DNA of 43,447 nt from an uncultured Candidatus Planktophila sp. (GTDB taxonomy: Bacteria; Actinomycetota; Actinomycetes; Nanopelagicales; Nanopelagicaceae), in the NCBI GenBank assembly GCA_937975715.1, contig CALJUA010000079.1:1-43447 (forward strand), in the 5' to 3' direction. Below, one piece after another: positions 7,432 to 16,087 of this stretch. The first letter of the stretch is position 1. Every line of letters begins with the position of its first letter. A program made the position numbers and the translations under genes. Under the pieces are notes generated by a model that was not told where the DNA came from, did no database searches, and saw nothing but the letters and a program-made list of their open reading frames with translations.

Positions 7432-8219
7432 TTCAGGTTTTCTTCGCTGAATGGCGCAAAATCCGCCGTCCTACCTTGTTTTTTGGCACCTTTGCTGCAG
7501 CTCTCTTCTTTAATGGCTTGATCACGTCATTTGTTTACTTGATGATTGATTCACCTGATGGCAATGGAGACCGTGGCCGTCGCATCGGTAGAGATGTATT
7601 AGGTCTCGCATCTGGTTCTGTATATGGATTTGCATCTATCGGTGGTTTGCTCGGAATCATCGTCCTCTGCGTATTCGCCGCACAGAGCGCACAGGAATAC
7701 ACCTACGGAACTCTTCGCAATCTACTTGTGCGTCAGCCGCGTCGACTTGTTCTTTTGATGGGTAAGTATGCTGCAATGAAATCCTTCGCACTTCTATTCG
7801 TGGTCATCAATGCAGTCATCAGTGTCGCAATATCTATTTACTTATCAGATCGCGCAAAGGTTTCAACAGATCTCTGGTTTACTTCCGATGGTTGGTCAGC
7901 AATCGCTCATACGCTGGTCAATGTCTACATCTCAATCGTTTTCTATGCAGTCATCGGAATCGCACTTGGAATCTTTCTGCGCTCACCAATTTCTGCAATC
8001 TCTATAGCTCTGGTCTGGTTACTGATTCTTGAAAATCTCATTGGTGCAGTAAAGCCAGTCACTCTTGATTGGATGCCAGGCAATCAATTGGCAACAATTG
8101 CTCAAGGCGGTACACCATTACTTTCTTATTCGCATGCGCTGATTCTGGGAAGTTCCTATGTATTACTCGCCCTTGTGGCCTCTTCATACTTATTCGCAAA
8201 GAGAGATGTGGCTAACTAG
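7428..8219 (+). CDS. ABC-2 type transporter permease
   Basis: Membrane partner of the preceding ATPase, 263 residues with about six hydrophobic helices (around 20-38, 65-90, 112-132, 160-185, 190-210 and 235-255). The N-terminal FFAEWRKIRRP stretch and the QEYTYGTLRNLLVRQPRR cytoplasmic segment (around residues 90-107) are characteristic of ABC-2 permeases that couple to DrrA/CcmA-like ATPases. Its start overlaps the ATPase stop by four bases, so the two are translationally coupled. No dedicated immunity, two-component or biosynthetic gene sits beside the pair, so a housekeeping export role is as likely as resistance. Confidence 0.88.
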   Translation: MIQVFFAEWRKIRRPTLFFGTFAAALFFNGLITSFVYLMIDSPDGNGDRGRRIGRDVLGLASGSVYGFASIGGLLGIIVLCVFAAQSAQEYTYGTLRNLLVRQPRRLVLLMGKYAAMKSFALLFVVINAVISVAISIYLSDRAKVSTDLWFTSDGWSAIAHTLVNVYISIVFYAVIGIALGIFLRSPISAISIALVWLLILENLIGAVKPVTLDWMPGNQLATIAQGGTPLLSYSHALILGSSYVLLALVASSYLFAKRDVAN

Positions 8220-8235
8220 AGATATCTGGCGAGTT

Positions 8236-8253
8236 GGCGCTGCGATGAGCGCC
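8236..8253 (+). terminator. Hairpin after ABC permease (terminator-like or operator)
   Basis: GGCGCT-GCGATG-AGCGCC, a perfect 6-bp GC-rich stem 16 bp after the permease stop. There is no real T-tract (TCCCTCAATTATT follows). It also lies about 10 bp upstream of the -10 of the next gene, so it could instead be an operator dyad. Confidence 0.4.
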
Positions 8254-8262
8254 TCCCTCAAT

Positions 8263-8274
8263 TATTCTTGAATA
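8263..8274 (+). promoter_or_regulatory. Leaderless-type promoter of NlpC/P60 gene
   Basis: TATTCT at 8263-8268, six bases, then ATG 8275. No ribosome-binding site is visible. Confidence 0.6.
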
Positions 8275-9474
8275 ATGCGCCGTAAGTCAGTGATCGCCCT
8301 TGCCCTCATGGGTGCGCTGACTCTTGCAACAACCCCCGCAATCGCAAAGCCCAAGCCCACTTTGGCTGAGATCGAAGCGGCAAAGGCGGCAGAAGCTGCA
8401 AAGAAGAAGGCAGCAGATGCTGCTGCAAAGAAGTTGGCTGCGGCGAATTTAACCCTACGTCAGCTCACAGCGAAGGCAAATGCTGCGCGTGCGCTCTACC
8501 TCAAGGCTCAGCAGGAACTCAACGTCGCAACAGCTGCGGCCAATGCTGCTGCAAAGCATGCTGCCGAAACAGCTCTCGCGGTTTCCGAGGCTCACCGAGC
8601 AATTGGAAAGATGGCTTCCAATGCATACATCATGGGCGGGAGTCTCAGTGACATTCAACCGCTGCTCAGCGCAAATGGACCACAAGACATTATGGATCAG
8701 CTTTCAACTCTCAATACATTGGGTGCTCGCAACTCAACAGCACTTGCTCGTTTTAAGGCGGCAGAAATTGTTGCCCGCGCTGCTAAGAAGAAGGCTGATG
8801 AAGCAAGAGCAATCCAAGTAATTGCCACTGCTAAGGTTGCAGCGGCAAAGAAAGTTGCAGATGATGCACAAGCACTTCAGCAGAGGGAAGTAAATAAACT
8901 TCGCGCTGTCCAAGATAAGTTGATTGCAGAACTCGCAAAAGCAAAGAACGTTCGTATTACTTTGGAACAACAGCGACAGCTAGCTCTCCTCGAAGAGAGT
9001 CAGGCAAATACTGCTGCAACAACAATTAATCAGGCGAAGGTGTGGCCTGACCGCGGATTTAAGGGACGTTCAACTTTCCGCACAAATGCAACACAACGAG
9101 CTGCTGCAGTGGCATTTGCGAAGAAGCAGGTACAGGCACGCAAGCCGTATGTGTGGGGCACGCAAGGTCCAAATACTTTCGACTGTTCTGGTCTTGTATA
9201 TGCCTCTTATAAGGCGGCAGGTCTTGGCTGGCCAAATTGGGATCGCCTCAACTCAGCGCTTTACGCTGGTTATACCTACCACGTACCTCTTACTCAGCTG
9301 CAGCCGGGCGACCTACTCTTCTATTCATATAAAGGCACCATCTCCACAATTCACCACATCACAATTTATGCTGGAAACGGAATGATGTGGGAAGCAAATT
9401 CAAAGAATGCTGGCCTTCTTTATTCGAGCATCTACTCAGTGAAGGGCTTGATGCCATTCGGTGGTCGAGTCTAA
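8275..9474 (+). CDS. Secreted NlpC/P60 peptidoglycan hydrolase with coiled coil
   Basis: Exported cell-wall endopeptidase, 399 residues. A signal peptide covers residues 1-25 (MRRKSVIALALMGALTLATTPAIAKP). Residues ~28-245 are Ala/Lys/Glu-rich heptad-like sequence, expected to form a long coiled coil. The NlpC/P60 domain occupies ~275-399, with catalytic Cys304 in FDCSGLVYASYKA, the His pair 360-361 in IHHITIYAGNG and a polar residue in MMWEANS completing the triad. The layout resembles the RipA/RipC and PcsB groups, in which the coiled coil keeps the hydrolase off until a divisome partner such as FtsEX engages it; that link is an inference here. Expected substrate: the D-Glu-mDAP bond of stem peptides. 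Confidence 0.9.
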   Translation: MRRKSVIALALMGALTLATTPAIAKPKPTLAEIEAAKAAEAAKKKAADAAAKKLAAANLTLRQLTAKANAARALYLKAQQELNVATAAANAAAKHAAETALAVSEAHRAIGKMASNAYIMGGSLSDIQPLLSANGPQDIMDQLSTLNTLGARNSTALARFKAAEIVARAAKKKADEARAIQVIATAKVAAAKKVADDAQALQQREVNKLRAVQDKLIAELAKAKNVRITLEQQRQLALLEESQANTAATTINQAKVWPDRGFKGRSTFRTNATQRAAAVAFAKKQVQARKPYVWGTQGPNTFDCSGLVYASYKAAGLGWPNWDRLNSALYAGYTYHVPLTQLQPGDLLFYSYKGTISTIHHITIYAGNGMMWEANSKNAGLLYSSIYSVKGLMPFGGRV

Positions 9475-9478
9475 GAAG

Positions 9479-10420
9479 ATGGTTGATGCAACTGTTGCGC
9501 TTCGCAATGCAGTTAAACCATTCCTTTTGCAATTAGAGGCAGGCGATTCATTTCTCGTTGCGGTTTCAGGTGGAGCAGATTCACTCGCACTTGCAGCTGC
9601 TCTCTTTATTGAGGCGCAACCCCTCGCACTCAATCCCATTGCAATCACAATTGATCATCAGCTACAAGACAATTCTCATCTTCAGGCAGAACGCGTAGTG
9701 CAACAAATGAAGGAGCTCGGTTATGTTCAAGTTCTTACTAAGAAGGTTCTGGTCAATCTTGAGTCCGGCCTCGAAAGTGGCGCTCGTGATGCACGCTACG
9801 AAGCTCTTGCTAAAAGCGCTGAAGAGACGCAAGCTCAGAAAATCTTCTTAGGTCACAACCGAGATGATCAAGCGGAAACCGTTCTGCTTGGTCTTGCTCG
9901 CGGATCGGGCGCTCGTTCTCTATCAGGAATGGCAGTTGAGAATGGAAAGTACATTCGTCCGCTCCTTGCGATTACTCGCGATGAAATCGAACAAGCCTGT
10001 AAAGAATGGAATTTAGATTTCTGGAGTGATCCACATAATTTCAACTCTGATTTCACGCGAGTAAAAGTTCGACAAGAAGTTATTCCGTATCTTGAAGCCA
10101 ATCTCGACCCCGGAATCTCTCGCGCGTTAGTTCGAAGTGCGGCGCTTCTTCGTGATGATGCTGATGCTCTCGATGCCTGGGCTGATCGGGAGGCGACGGA
10201 TCTCGACTGCGATCGTCTGGCAGCCCTTCCTCGCGCAATCCGCACCCGCATTATTCGCAAGGCAGCCTTAGGTGCCGGAGCCACCTCAGGTCAGCTGACC
10301 TTCGAGCAGATTGGGGCTATCGACGCCATGATCTGCGCTTGGAAGGGCCAGGGGGCGGTCAGCTTGGCCGGCGGTGTGAAGGTTGAGCGTATTTCGGGCA
10401 GACTGTCCCTCTCGCGATAG
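9479..10420 (+). CDS. tilS: tRNA(Ile)-lysidine synthase
   Basis: ATP-dependent enzyme that converts cytidine 34 of the CAU-anticodon tRNA-Ile to lysidine, which is essential for reading AUA. The PP-loop motif SGGADS is at residues 30-35 from the ATG at 9479, followed by IDHQLQDNS and the GHNRDDQAETVLLGLARGSG core typical of TilS. Length is 313 residues, so the C-terminal substrate-binding domain is reduced, as in other actinobacteria. An in-frame GTG at 9461 overlaps the previous stop and would add six residues (VESKK...); ATG 9479 lies five bases after that stop. Neither has a strong ribosome-binding site. The tilS-hpt-ftsH order is conserved in actinobacteria. Confidence 0.9.
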   Translation: MVDATVALRNAVKPFLLQLEAGDSFLVAVSGGADSLALAAALFIEAQPLALNPIAITIDHQLQDNSHLQAERVVQQMKELGYVQVLTKKVLVNLESGLESGARDARYEALAKSAEETQAQKIFLGHNRDDQAETVLLGLARGSGARSLSGMAVENGKYIRPLLAITRDEIEQACKEWNLDFWSDPHNFNSDFTRVKVRQEVIPYLEANLDPGISRALVRSAALLRDDADALDAWADREATDLDCDRLAALPRAIRTRIIRKAALGAGATSGQLTFEQIGAIDAMICAWKGQGAVSLAGGVKVERISGRLSLSR

Positions 10421-10426
10421 GGGCAG
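10403..10426 (+). terminator. Terminator-like hairpin over the tilS stop codon
   Basis: An 8-bp stem (CTGTCCCT / AGGGGCAG, one G-T wobble) with an 8-base loop, covering the tilS TAG, followed by AGTTTCC with only a short T run. A second small dyad, ATCGA-CC-TCGAT (10435-10446), lies before the hpt ribosome-binding site. Partial termination or an mRNA processing site are both possible. Confidence 0.4.
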
Positions 10427-10465
10427 AGTTTCCTATCGACCTCGATCAATAGGGAGCAAAGCCAA

Positions 10466-11017
10466 GTGGATCTTGCAGCAGTCGGAACCGATGTAGAGCG
10501 CATCATTGCAACAGAAGAACAACTCAAGGCACGTGTTGCAGAGCTAGCAGCTCAAGTTGATGAAGATTACAAGGGTCGTGACATCTTGCTCGTGGGCGTG
10601 CTTAAGGGCGCAATCATGGCGATGGCAGATCTGACTCGTGCAATGCAGACACACATTCAGATGGATTGGATGGCGGTCTCTTCTTACGGTTCAGGAACAA
10701 AGTCCTCTGGTGTTGTTCGTATCCTCAAAGATCTCGATACAGATGTCACTGGTCGCAACGTTCTTATCGTTGAAGATATCGTGGATACAGGTCTGACACT
10801 TTCATGGCTTAAGGCGAACCTCGAGTCACGCGGAGCTGCTGATGTTCAGATCCTGACAATTTTGCGCAAGCCAGAGGCTGCCAAGGTCGAAGTTGATGTG
10901 AAGTACGTTGGCTTCGATATCCCTAAGGAATTTGTTGTGGGCTATGGCCTCGACTTTGATGAGAAGTATCGCAACCTTTCATTTATCGGTGTGCTTGCAA
11001 AGCACATGTACGAATAG
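10466..11017 (+). CDS. hpt: Hypoxanthine phosphoribosyltransferase
   Basis: Purine salvage enzyme converting hypoxanthine or guanine plus PRPP into IMP or GMP. The 183-residue length is normal. The PRPP motif LIVEDIVDTGLTL lies at about residues 98-110, the DILLVGVLKGAIMAMADL loop near residue 40 binds pyrophosphate, and the KYVGFDIPKEFVVGYGLDF segment near the C-terminus contacts the base. The GTG start at 10466 has AGGGAG (10451-10456) upstream. It sits between tilS and ftsH, the usual actinobacterial neighbourhood, eight bases before ftsH. Confidence 0.94.
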   Translation: MDLAAVGTDVERIIATEEQLKARVAELAAQVDEDYKGRDILLVGVLKGAIMAMADLTRAMQTHIQMDWMAVSSYGSGTKSSGVVRILKDLDTDVTGRNVLIVEDIVDTGLTLSWLKANLESRGAADVQILTILRKPEAAKVEVDVKYVGFDIPKEFVVGYGLDFDEKYRNLSFIGVLAKHMYE

Positions 11018-11025
11018 GCCATCTC

Positions 11026-13092
11026 ATGAGTGATGAAAAGAAGAAGATTAATAATCCGCTGAAGAAGATTGCTCCGGCTAAGAACACAAAGCCGAATGGG
11101 AAGCCAGAGCCAAAGACTCGTGCGCAGAAGATTTTCCGGGGACCTCTCTTCTGGATTATCGTTGCAATCTTTGCCGTATCTATCTTTGGTCAGATCACAA
11201 GCGCTGCAAATCGCTACACAGTTGTAAGCACTTCGCAGGCACTTGATGCAATCGCTCAATCTGATGTGAAGTCAGCGCTTCTCATTGATAAGAGCCAGAA
11301 GATTCAATTAATCCTCAAAGATGGCAAGACAATCAAGGGCGCAACAAAGATTGAAGCTTCTTATGTCATCCGCCAAGAGCCAACAATCGTTGATGCGCTT
11401 ACAGCTAACCCACCTGTAAAGGGTTGGGATGTAGATGTTCCAACCCAGTCAATCTTTATGTCACTGCTCTTCTCATTTGGACCAATCCTGGTTATCGGTT
11501 TCTTGCTCTTCCTCATGATGAGCAGCGCACAAGGTGGAAACCGCGTATTTAGCTTTGGAAAGTCACGTGCCAAGCTACAAAACCCTGATGTCCCACAGAA
11601 CACCTTTGCAGACGTTGCAGGTGCTGATGAGGCAATCGGCGAACTCGAAGAAATTAAAGACTTTCTCTCTGATCCCACAAAGTATCAATTACTTGGAGCA
11701 AAGATTCCAAAGGGCGTATTGCTCTTTGGTCCTCCCGGAACAGGTAAGACACTTCTTGCTCGCGCAGTAGCAGGCGAAGCTAAAGTTCCTTTCTACTCAA
11801 TCTCAGGTTCTGACTTTGTTGAAATGTTCGTTGGCGTTGGTGCAGCACGTGTGCGTGATCTCTTTGCTCAAGCAAAGGCCAATGCCCCAGCAATTATCTT
11901 CGTCGATGAAATTGATGCAGTAGGTCGTCAGCGCGGCACCGGTATGGGTGGCGGTCATGATGAACGCGAACAAACTCTTAACCAGTTGCTCGTTGAGATG
12001 GATGGCTTTGAAGCAAATGGTCAGGTTATTTTGATTGCAGCAACCAACCGACCAGATGTACTTGATCCAGCGTTACTACGCCCAGGTCGTTTTGATCGCC
12101 AGATTCCTGTCGATCGCCCAGACCTCAAGGGTCGCGGTGACATTCTTAAGGTGCATGCAAAGAACAAGCCACTTTCAGAAGATGTTGATCTCGTAGCATA
12201 TGCACGTCGCACCCCAGGTTTTACGGGTGCAGATCTCTCTAACGTTCTCAATGAAGCAGCCCTTCTTGCAGCACGTGAAGGCAAGAAGGTCATCACCAAT
12301 CCACAACTCGATGAAGCAATCGATCGCGTTATGGGCGGACCACAGCGCAAGACTCGTTTGATGTCAGAGGAAGAACGTCGCGTCACTGCCTATCACGAAG
12401 CGGGTCACGCACTTGTTGCGCGTGCACTTCCACATACAGATCCAGTACATAAGGTCACGATTATGCCTCGTGGTCGCGCACTGGGTTACACAATGGTTCT
12501 TCCAGATGAAGATAAGTACTCAACTACTCGCAATCAGCTGTTAGATCAGTTGGCTTACTCATTGGGTGGACGCGCAGCTGAAGAACTCATCTTCCACGAT
12601 CCATCAACAGGCGCTTCCAATGACATTGAGAAAGCGACTGCGCTTGCTCGTGCAATGGTCACTCAGTACGGAATGACTGAAGCAATTGGTGCAATCAAGC
12701 TCGGCGGAGATTCAACAGCTCCATTCCTTGGCCGCGAATACGGTCACCAGCGTGATTATTCAGAGGCACTCGCAAGCACAATTGACTCTGAAATCCGCAA
12801 GATGATTGAAAATGCTCATCAGGAGGCTTTCGATATCTTGGTAGCAAATCGCGAGGCACTTGATGCGATGGTTGTTGTTCTTCTTGAGAAGGAGACAATC
12901 AATAAAGAAGAGATTGCCGAGATCTTTGCCAATGTTGTGATGTGGCCAGAGCGTCCAAAGTGGACCGGTTCTCTTACTCGTATCCCATCTGATATTCCAC
13001 CTGTAGCGCTGACCGAGAAAGTCGCACCAGCGGTAGAGGAAGAGACAGAGAAGCCAAAGCGTGCTCGTCGCGTAAAGAAGGCAACTGAGTAA
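11026..13092 (+). CDS. ftsH: ATP-dependent zinc metalloprotease FtsH
   Basis: Membrane-anchored AAA+ protease that extracts and degrades misfolded or regulatory membrane and cytosolic proteins. The 688-residue protein has a Lys-rich cytoplasmic start, a first helix at about residues 40-58, an external domain of ~90 residues, a second helix at ~143-163 (LLFSFGPILVIGFLLFLMM), the AAA module with Walker A GPPGTGKT at 235-242 and Walker B IIFVDEIDAVGRQR, and the zinc site HEAGH at 457-461. The C-terminus is charged (KPKRARRVKKATE). Its TAA overlaps the folE ATG by one base, placing ftsH at the head of the folate genes as in many actinobacteria. Confidence 0.96.
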   Translation: MSDEKKKINNPLKKIAPAKNTKPNGKPEPKTRAQKIFRGPLFWIIVAIFAVSIFGQITSAANRYTVVSTSQALDAIAQSDVKSALLIDKSQKIQLILKDGKTIKGATKIEASYVIRQEPTIVDALTANPPVKGWDVDVPTQSIFMSLLFSFGPILVIGFLLFLMMSSAQGGNRVFSFGKSRAKLQNPDVPQNTFADVAGADEAIGELEEIKDFLSDPTKYQLLGAKIPKGVLLFGPPGTGKTLLARAVAGEAKVPFYSISGSDFVEMFVGVGAARVRDLFAQAKANAPAIIFVDEIDAVGRQRGTGMGGGHDEREQTLNQLLVEMDGFEANGQVILIAATNRPDVLDPALLRPGRFDRQIPVDRPDLKGRGDILKVHAKNKPLSEDVDLVAYARRTPGFTGADLSNVLNEAALLAAREGKKVITNPQLDEAIDRVMGGPQRKTRLMSEEERRVTAYHEAGHALVARALPHTDPVHKVTIMPRGRALGYTMVLPDEDKYSTTRNQLLDQLAYSLGGRAAEELIFHDPSTGASNDIEKATALARAMVTQYGMTEAIGAIKLGGDSTAPFLGREYGHQRDYSEALASTIDSEIRKMIENAHQEAFDILVANREALDAMVVVLLEKETINKEEIAEIFANVVMWPERPKWTGSLTRIPSDIPPVALTEKVAPAVEEETEKPKRARRVKKATE

Positions 13093-13703
13093 TGAGCGAG
13101 ATCAGCTCTATCTCTATGGGCGATGGTGATGGTCGCGCAAGCGCTCCATTTGACCAAGAGCGTGCAGAGAGAGCTGTTCGTGAATTACTACTTGCTCTCG
13201 GTGAAAACCCTGATCGCGAAGGACTTCAAGATACTCCCGCACGAGTTGCGCGAGCATTCAAAGAGAACTTCGAAGGACTATGGCAGCGACCAGAGGATGT
13301 TTTAACAACGACTTTTGATATCGGCCATGAAGAACTTGTCATCATTCGCGATATTGAAGTCTTCTCTCACTGCGAACATCACCTGACACCTTTCCACGGT
13401 GTAGCTCACGTGGGTTACATCCCAAGCGGCAAGATCACTGGGCTTTCAAAAGTTGCGCGTCTTGTCGATCTCTATGCGCGACGCCCGCAGGTACAAGAGC
13501 GCTTAACAACACAGATTGCAGATGCAATGGTGGAGATTCTTAAGCCTATGGGTGTCATCGTGATTATCGATTGCGAACATCTCTGTATGTCGATGCGCGG
13601 AGTTCGTAAGTCACAAGCGCGTACAACGACTTCTGCTGTTCGCGGAGTCCTTCGCGATCCCGCAACTCGCGCTGAAGCAGTAAGCCTTATAACGAATCGA
13701 TAA
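13092..13703 (+). CDS. folE: GTP cyclohydrolase I
   Basis: First committed step of folate synthesis, GTP to 7,8-dihydroneopterin triphosphate. The 203 residues fit the type IA family. The zinc ligands are visible in FSHCEHHLTPFHG (around residues 95-107) and in CEHLCMSMRGV (around 163-173); GKITGLSKVARLVDLYARRPQVQE is the conserved substrate-pocket segment. Start and ftsH stop overlap by one base. Followed four bases later by folP, then folB and folK, so the whole pterin branch is in one operon. Confidence 0.96.
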   Translation: MSEISSISMGDGDGRASAPFDQERAERAVRELLLALGENPDREGLQDTPARVARAFKENFEGLWQRPEDVLTTTFDIGHEELVIIRDIEVFSHCEHHLTPFHGVAHVGYIPSGKITGLSKVARLVDLYARRPQVQERLTTQIADAMVEILKPMGVIVIIDCEHLCMSMRGVRKSQARTTTSAVRGVLRDPATRAEAVSLITNR

Positions 13704-13707
13704 GACG

Positions 13708-14460
13708 ATGTTGGTAATGGGAATCCTTAATGTCACACCGGATTCCTTTGCTGACGGCGGAAAGCACTTCACCTTCGAGCACGCGGTTCAGCGCGGTTTA
13801 GAAATGATTGAAGAAGGCGTAGATATCATCGATATTGGCGGTGAATCCACACGTCCAGGTGCAGAGAGAGTCAGCGCTGAGGAAGAGCAACGTCGCGTGA
13901 TCCCCGTTATCAAAGCCCTTGAAGGCAAAGGCGCTGAAATCAGCATAGATACGATGCGAGCATCGACTGCCAAGTTAGCTGTTGAAGCAGGTGCCACCAT
14001 CGTCAACGATGTCAGTGGGGGAGCAGCCGACACTGAAATGTTCCCAACCATTGCGCAGCTGGGATGCAATTACACCTTGATGCATTGGCGCGGTCACTCT
14101 AAAGAGATGAACTCTCTGGCCCAGTACGGCGATGTTGTAGAAGATGTCATCCATGAAGTCACGATTCAGCTCGATAAGGCGTTAGCTGCAGGCATCGCTC
14201 GAGAGAAAATCATTCTCGATCCAGGCTTAGGTTTTGCGAAGGATGCCGAACACAACTGGGAGATTCTCAATCGCATCGATGAGTTCACCGCTCTTGGATA
14301 TCCAGTATTAATTGGCCATTCCCGCAAGAGATTTATCGGTGGAGATACTCCCGATGAGCGAGAGACAGGAACTCTTGCCATCTCTGAATCATTGGTAGGA
14401 AAGGGCATTTGGGCTGTGCGAGTCCATAGCGTTGCACCTCACGTAGAGTTGGTGAAGTGA
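13708..14460 (+). CDS. folP: Dihydropteroate synthase
   Basis: Joins 6-hydroxymethyl-7,8-dihydropterin pyrophosphate and p-aminobenzoate; this is the sulfonamide target. The 250-residue TIM barrel opens directly with the pterin-binding motif MGILNVTPDSFADGGK and has the second signature IDIGGESTRPGA at about residues 41-52, followed by SIDTMRAS, NDVSGG, DPGLGFAK and GHSRKRFIGG. The N-terminus is minimal: the protein starts only three residues before the motif. The stop TGA shares one base with the folB ATG. Confidence 0.95.
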   Translation: MLVMGILNVTPDSFADGGKHFTFEHAVQRGLEMIEEGVDIIDIGGESTRPGAERVSAEEEQRRVIPVIKALEGKGAEISIDTMRASTAKLAVEAGATIVNDVSGGAADTEMFPTIAQLGCNYTLMHWRGHSKEMNSLAQYGDVVEDVIHEVTIQLDKALAAGIAREKIILDPGLGFAKDAEHNWEILNRIDEFTALGYPVLIGHSRKRFIGGDTPDERETGTLAISESLVGKGIWAVRVHSVAPHVELVK

Positions 14461-14819
14461 TGAGCGACAAGATAACGATCAAGGGAATTAAAGGATTTGG
14501 CTATCACGGCGTCTTTGATTTCGAAAAGCGTGATGGTCAAGATTTCTTCGTAGACCTTGATATCGACATTGATTTATCTGCAGCAAGCAAGAGTGATCTT
14601 TTATCTGACTCAGTTGATTACGGCCTGCTCACTGCAATTGCAAAAGAAGCAATCGAGAAGTTGCAATTTGATCTCATCGAAAGACTTGCTGGATTTATTG
14701 CAGACACAATCTGCGAAAACTTCTCTTCCATCACTGCTATCGCTGTCACAGTTCATAAGCCTTCAGCTCCAGTCAGCGAAACAGTGACTGACATTTCAGT
14801 AACAATCTGCCGCCCATGA
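14460..14819 (+). CDS. folB: Dihydroneopterin aldolase
   Basis: Cleaves dihydroneopterin to 6-hydroxymethyl-dihydropterin and glycolaldehyde. 119 residues from ATG 14460 (a GTG one codon earlier is also open). Motifs: IKGIKGFGYHGVFDFEKRDGQDFFVDLDI at the N-terminus, in which the GYHGVF...E loop binds the pterin; SVDYGLL near residue 58; and a conserved LIERLA near residue 80. Length matches the tunnelling-fold family. Overlaps folP by one base and folK by four. Confidence 0.93.
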   Translation: MSDKITIKGIKGFGYHGVFDFEKRDGQDFFVDLDIDIDLSAASKSDLLSDSVDYGLLTAIAKEAIEKLQFDLIERLAGFIADTICENFSSITAIAVTVHKPSAPVSETVTDISVTICRP

Positions 14820-15262
14820 AAGCTGTCATTGCACTCGGCGCCAATATTGGCAGTCCCCAAGAACAGATGGATTTGGCAGTAGCGCTTCTTAAGGAGTCAC
14901 TTGAAGTCATTGCAGTTTCTTCATATTTCACGACTGCTCCGGTCGGCGGTCCGGAACAGCCCAATTACCTCAATGCAGTTCTCATTGCAGAGTGTGAACT
15001 ACCCGCAGCTCAGTTGCTTGCCTTGCTCCACGGAATCGAGAAAGCGCTTGGGCGCGAACGCATCGAACATTGGGGTCCACGCACGATCGACCTCGATCTC
15101 ATTCAATATGGTGGAATCCTCAGCTACGCAGATGAACTTCTACTTCCACATCCGCGTGCACATGAACGTCGCTTCGTCTTAGAACCATGGTTATCGATTG
15201 ACCCTGAGGCAATCTTGCTTACTCACGGCAAAGTTGGCGACCTTTTGGCGCAATTGCCGTAA
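14816..15262 (+). CDS. folK: 2-amino-4-hydroxy-6-hydroxymethyldihydropteridine pyrophosphokinase
   Basis: Transfers pyrophosphate from ATP to hydroxymethyl-dihydropterin, supplying the FolP substrate. 148 residues. Signature motifs: ALGANIGSPQEQM at the start, YFTTAPVGGPEQPNYLNAV near residue 40, and WGPRTIDLDLIQYGG near residue 85 with the Mg-binding aspartates, then LPHPRAHERRFVLEPW. The start overlaps the folB stop in ATGA. In many actinobacteria a DUF2520 Rossmann-like gene follows folK; here only 51 bp separate folK from panC. Confidence 0.95.
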   Translation: MKAVIALGANIGSPQEQMDLAVALLKESLEVIAVSSYFTTAPVGGPEQPNYLNAVLIAECELPAAQLLALLHGIEKALGRERIEHWGPRTIDLDLIQYGGILSYADELLLPHPRAHERRFVLEPWLSIDPEAILLTHGKVGDLLAQLP

Positions 15263-15313
15263 CGCCTTAGACTTTACGCATCAGCTAGCCCGGTACCTGA
15301 AAGGACTGGAGCC
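15263..15313 (+). promoter_or_regulatory. folK-panC gap with possible promoter and RBS
   Basis: TAGACT at 15268-15273 is a candidate -10. AAAGGA (15300-15305) is a Shine-Dalgarno element eight bases before the panC ATG. This would be an internal promoter for the panC-nadBC-coaX genes. Confidence is limited because no -35 is evident. Confidence 0.35.
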
Positions 15314-16087
15314 ATGAAAGTTGTTACAGATTCACAGCTCCTTCCATCTGCCTGCGCATTTGTCCCCACTATGGGAGCACTTCATGCTGGCCACGGTTCA
15401 CTCTTTGCGATTGCCGCCGAGAAATCTGAGAAAGTCGTGGCAAGTATTTTCGTTAATCCTCTTCAATTTGAGAACAAGGACGATTTGGAGAAGTATCCGC
15501 GCACACCAGATCGCGATATCGAGCTCGCTGAGAAATTTGGAGTAACCCATCTCTGGTTTCCCACACCCGAAGAGATTTACCCAGAAGGTTTTCCAAGAGT
15601 GACAGCAGGACCGATTGCATCACTGTACGAAGGCGCATCGCGCCCTGGTCACTTCGACGGAGTGGTAACAGTAGTTCGCAGACTATTTGATTTAGTTAAA
15701 CCAAAGATTGCGATATTTGGAGAGAAAGATTTTCAACAGTTGGCGTTGATTCGTGAAATTGCCAATGAAGTTGAGATTATTGCGGCGCCCATCATTCGAG
15801 AGGAGGATGGTCTTGCCATGTCTTCTCGCAATGTGCGACTTGATTCTGAAGGTCGAGTCGCAGCGCGCATCATTTCCAAAGCGCTACGCGAAGCAACATC
15901 CGAGAGCGAACTTCGGTCAATTTTGGCGAGTGAGCCACTGCTCACAGTCGATTACGCTGATTACATCGACGAGCAGACCTTTCTCTCACCGACAGCATCC
16001 ACTCAATTCACGCGTGCGATTGTTGCTGGCTGGATAAATGGTGTCCGTTTGCTCGACAATATGCCAGTGAAGAGCGAGCAGAAGTAA
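15314..16087 (+). CDS. panC: Pantothenate synthetase (pantoate-beta-alanine ligase)
   Basis: ATP-dependent ligation of pantoate and beta-alanine, the last step to pantothenate. 257 residues, shorter than the usual ~280: the N-terminal helix before the nucleotide motif is reduced to about 15 residues. Motifs: VPTMGALHAGH (17-27, HIGH-type ATP site), FVNPLQF, the EGASRPGHFDGVVTVV loop, FGEKDFQQL and REEDGLAMSSRNVRL with the KMSKS-like SSRN. Its stop overlaps the nadB ATG by one base. The panD gene, which makes beta-alanine and sits next to panC in mycobacteria, is not here. Confidence 0.93.
   Translation: MKVVTDSQLLPSACAFVPTMGALHAGHGSLFAIAAEKSEKVVASIFVNPLQFENKDDLEKYPRTPDRDIELAEKFGVTHLWFPTPEEIYPEGFPRVTAGPIASLYEGASRPGHFDGVVTVVRRLFDLVKPKIAIFGEKDFQQLALIREIANEVEIIAAPIIREEDGLAMSSRNVRLDSEGRVAARIISKALREATSESELRSILASEPLLTVDYADYIDEQTFLSPTASTQFTRAIVAGWINGVRLLDNMPVKSEQK

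Noticed and set aside
6523..8219. ABC pair as an antibiotic resistance or biosynthetic cluster
   Set aside because: No biosynthetic, immunity or regulator gene adjoins it; neighbours are housekeeping genes.
8455..8970. Cysteine-rich minus-strand frames opposite the NlpC/P60 coiled coil
   Set aside because: GCA/GCT-rich alanine codons give Cys/Ser on the complement; no start signals.
8341..9000. Possible tandem repeat array in the Ala/Lys-rich region
   Set aside because: Repetition is at the level of heptad-like protein composition; no exact DNA unit repeats.
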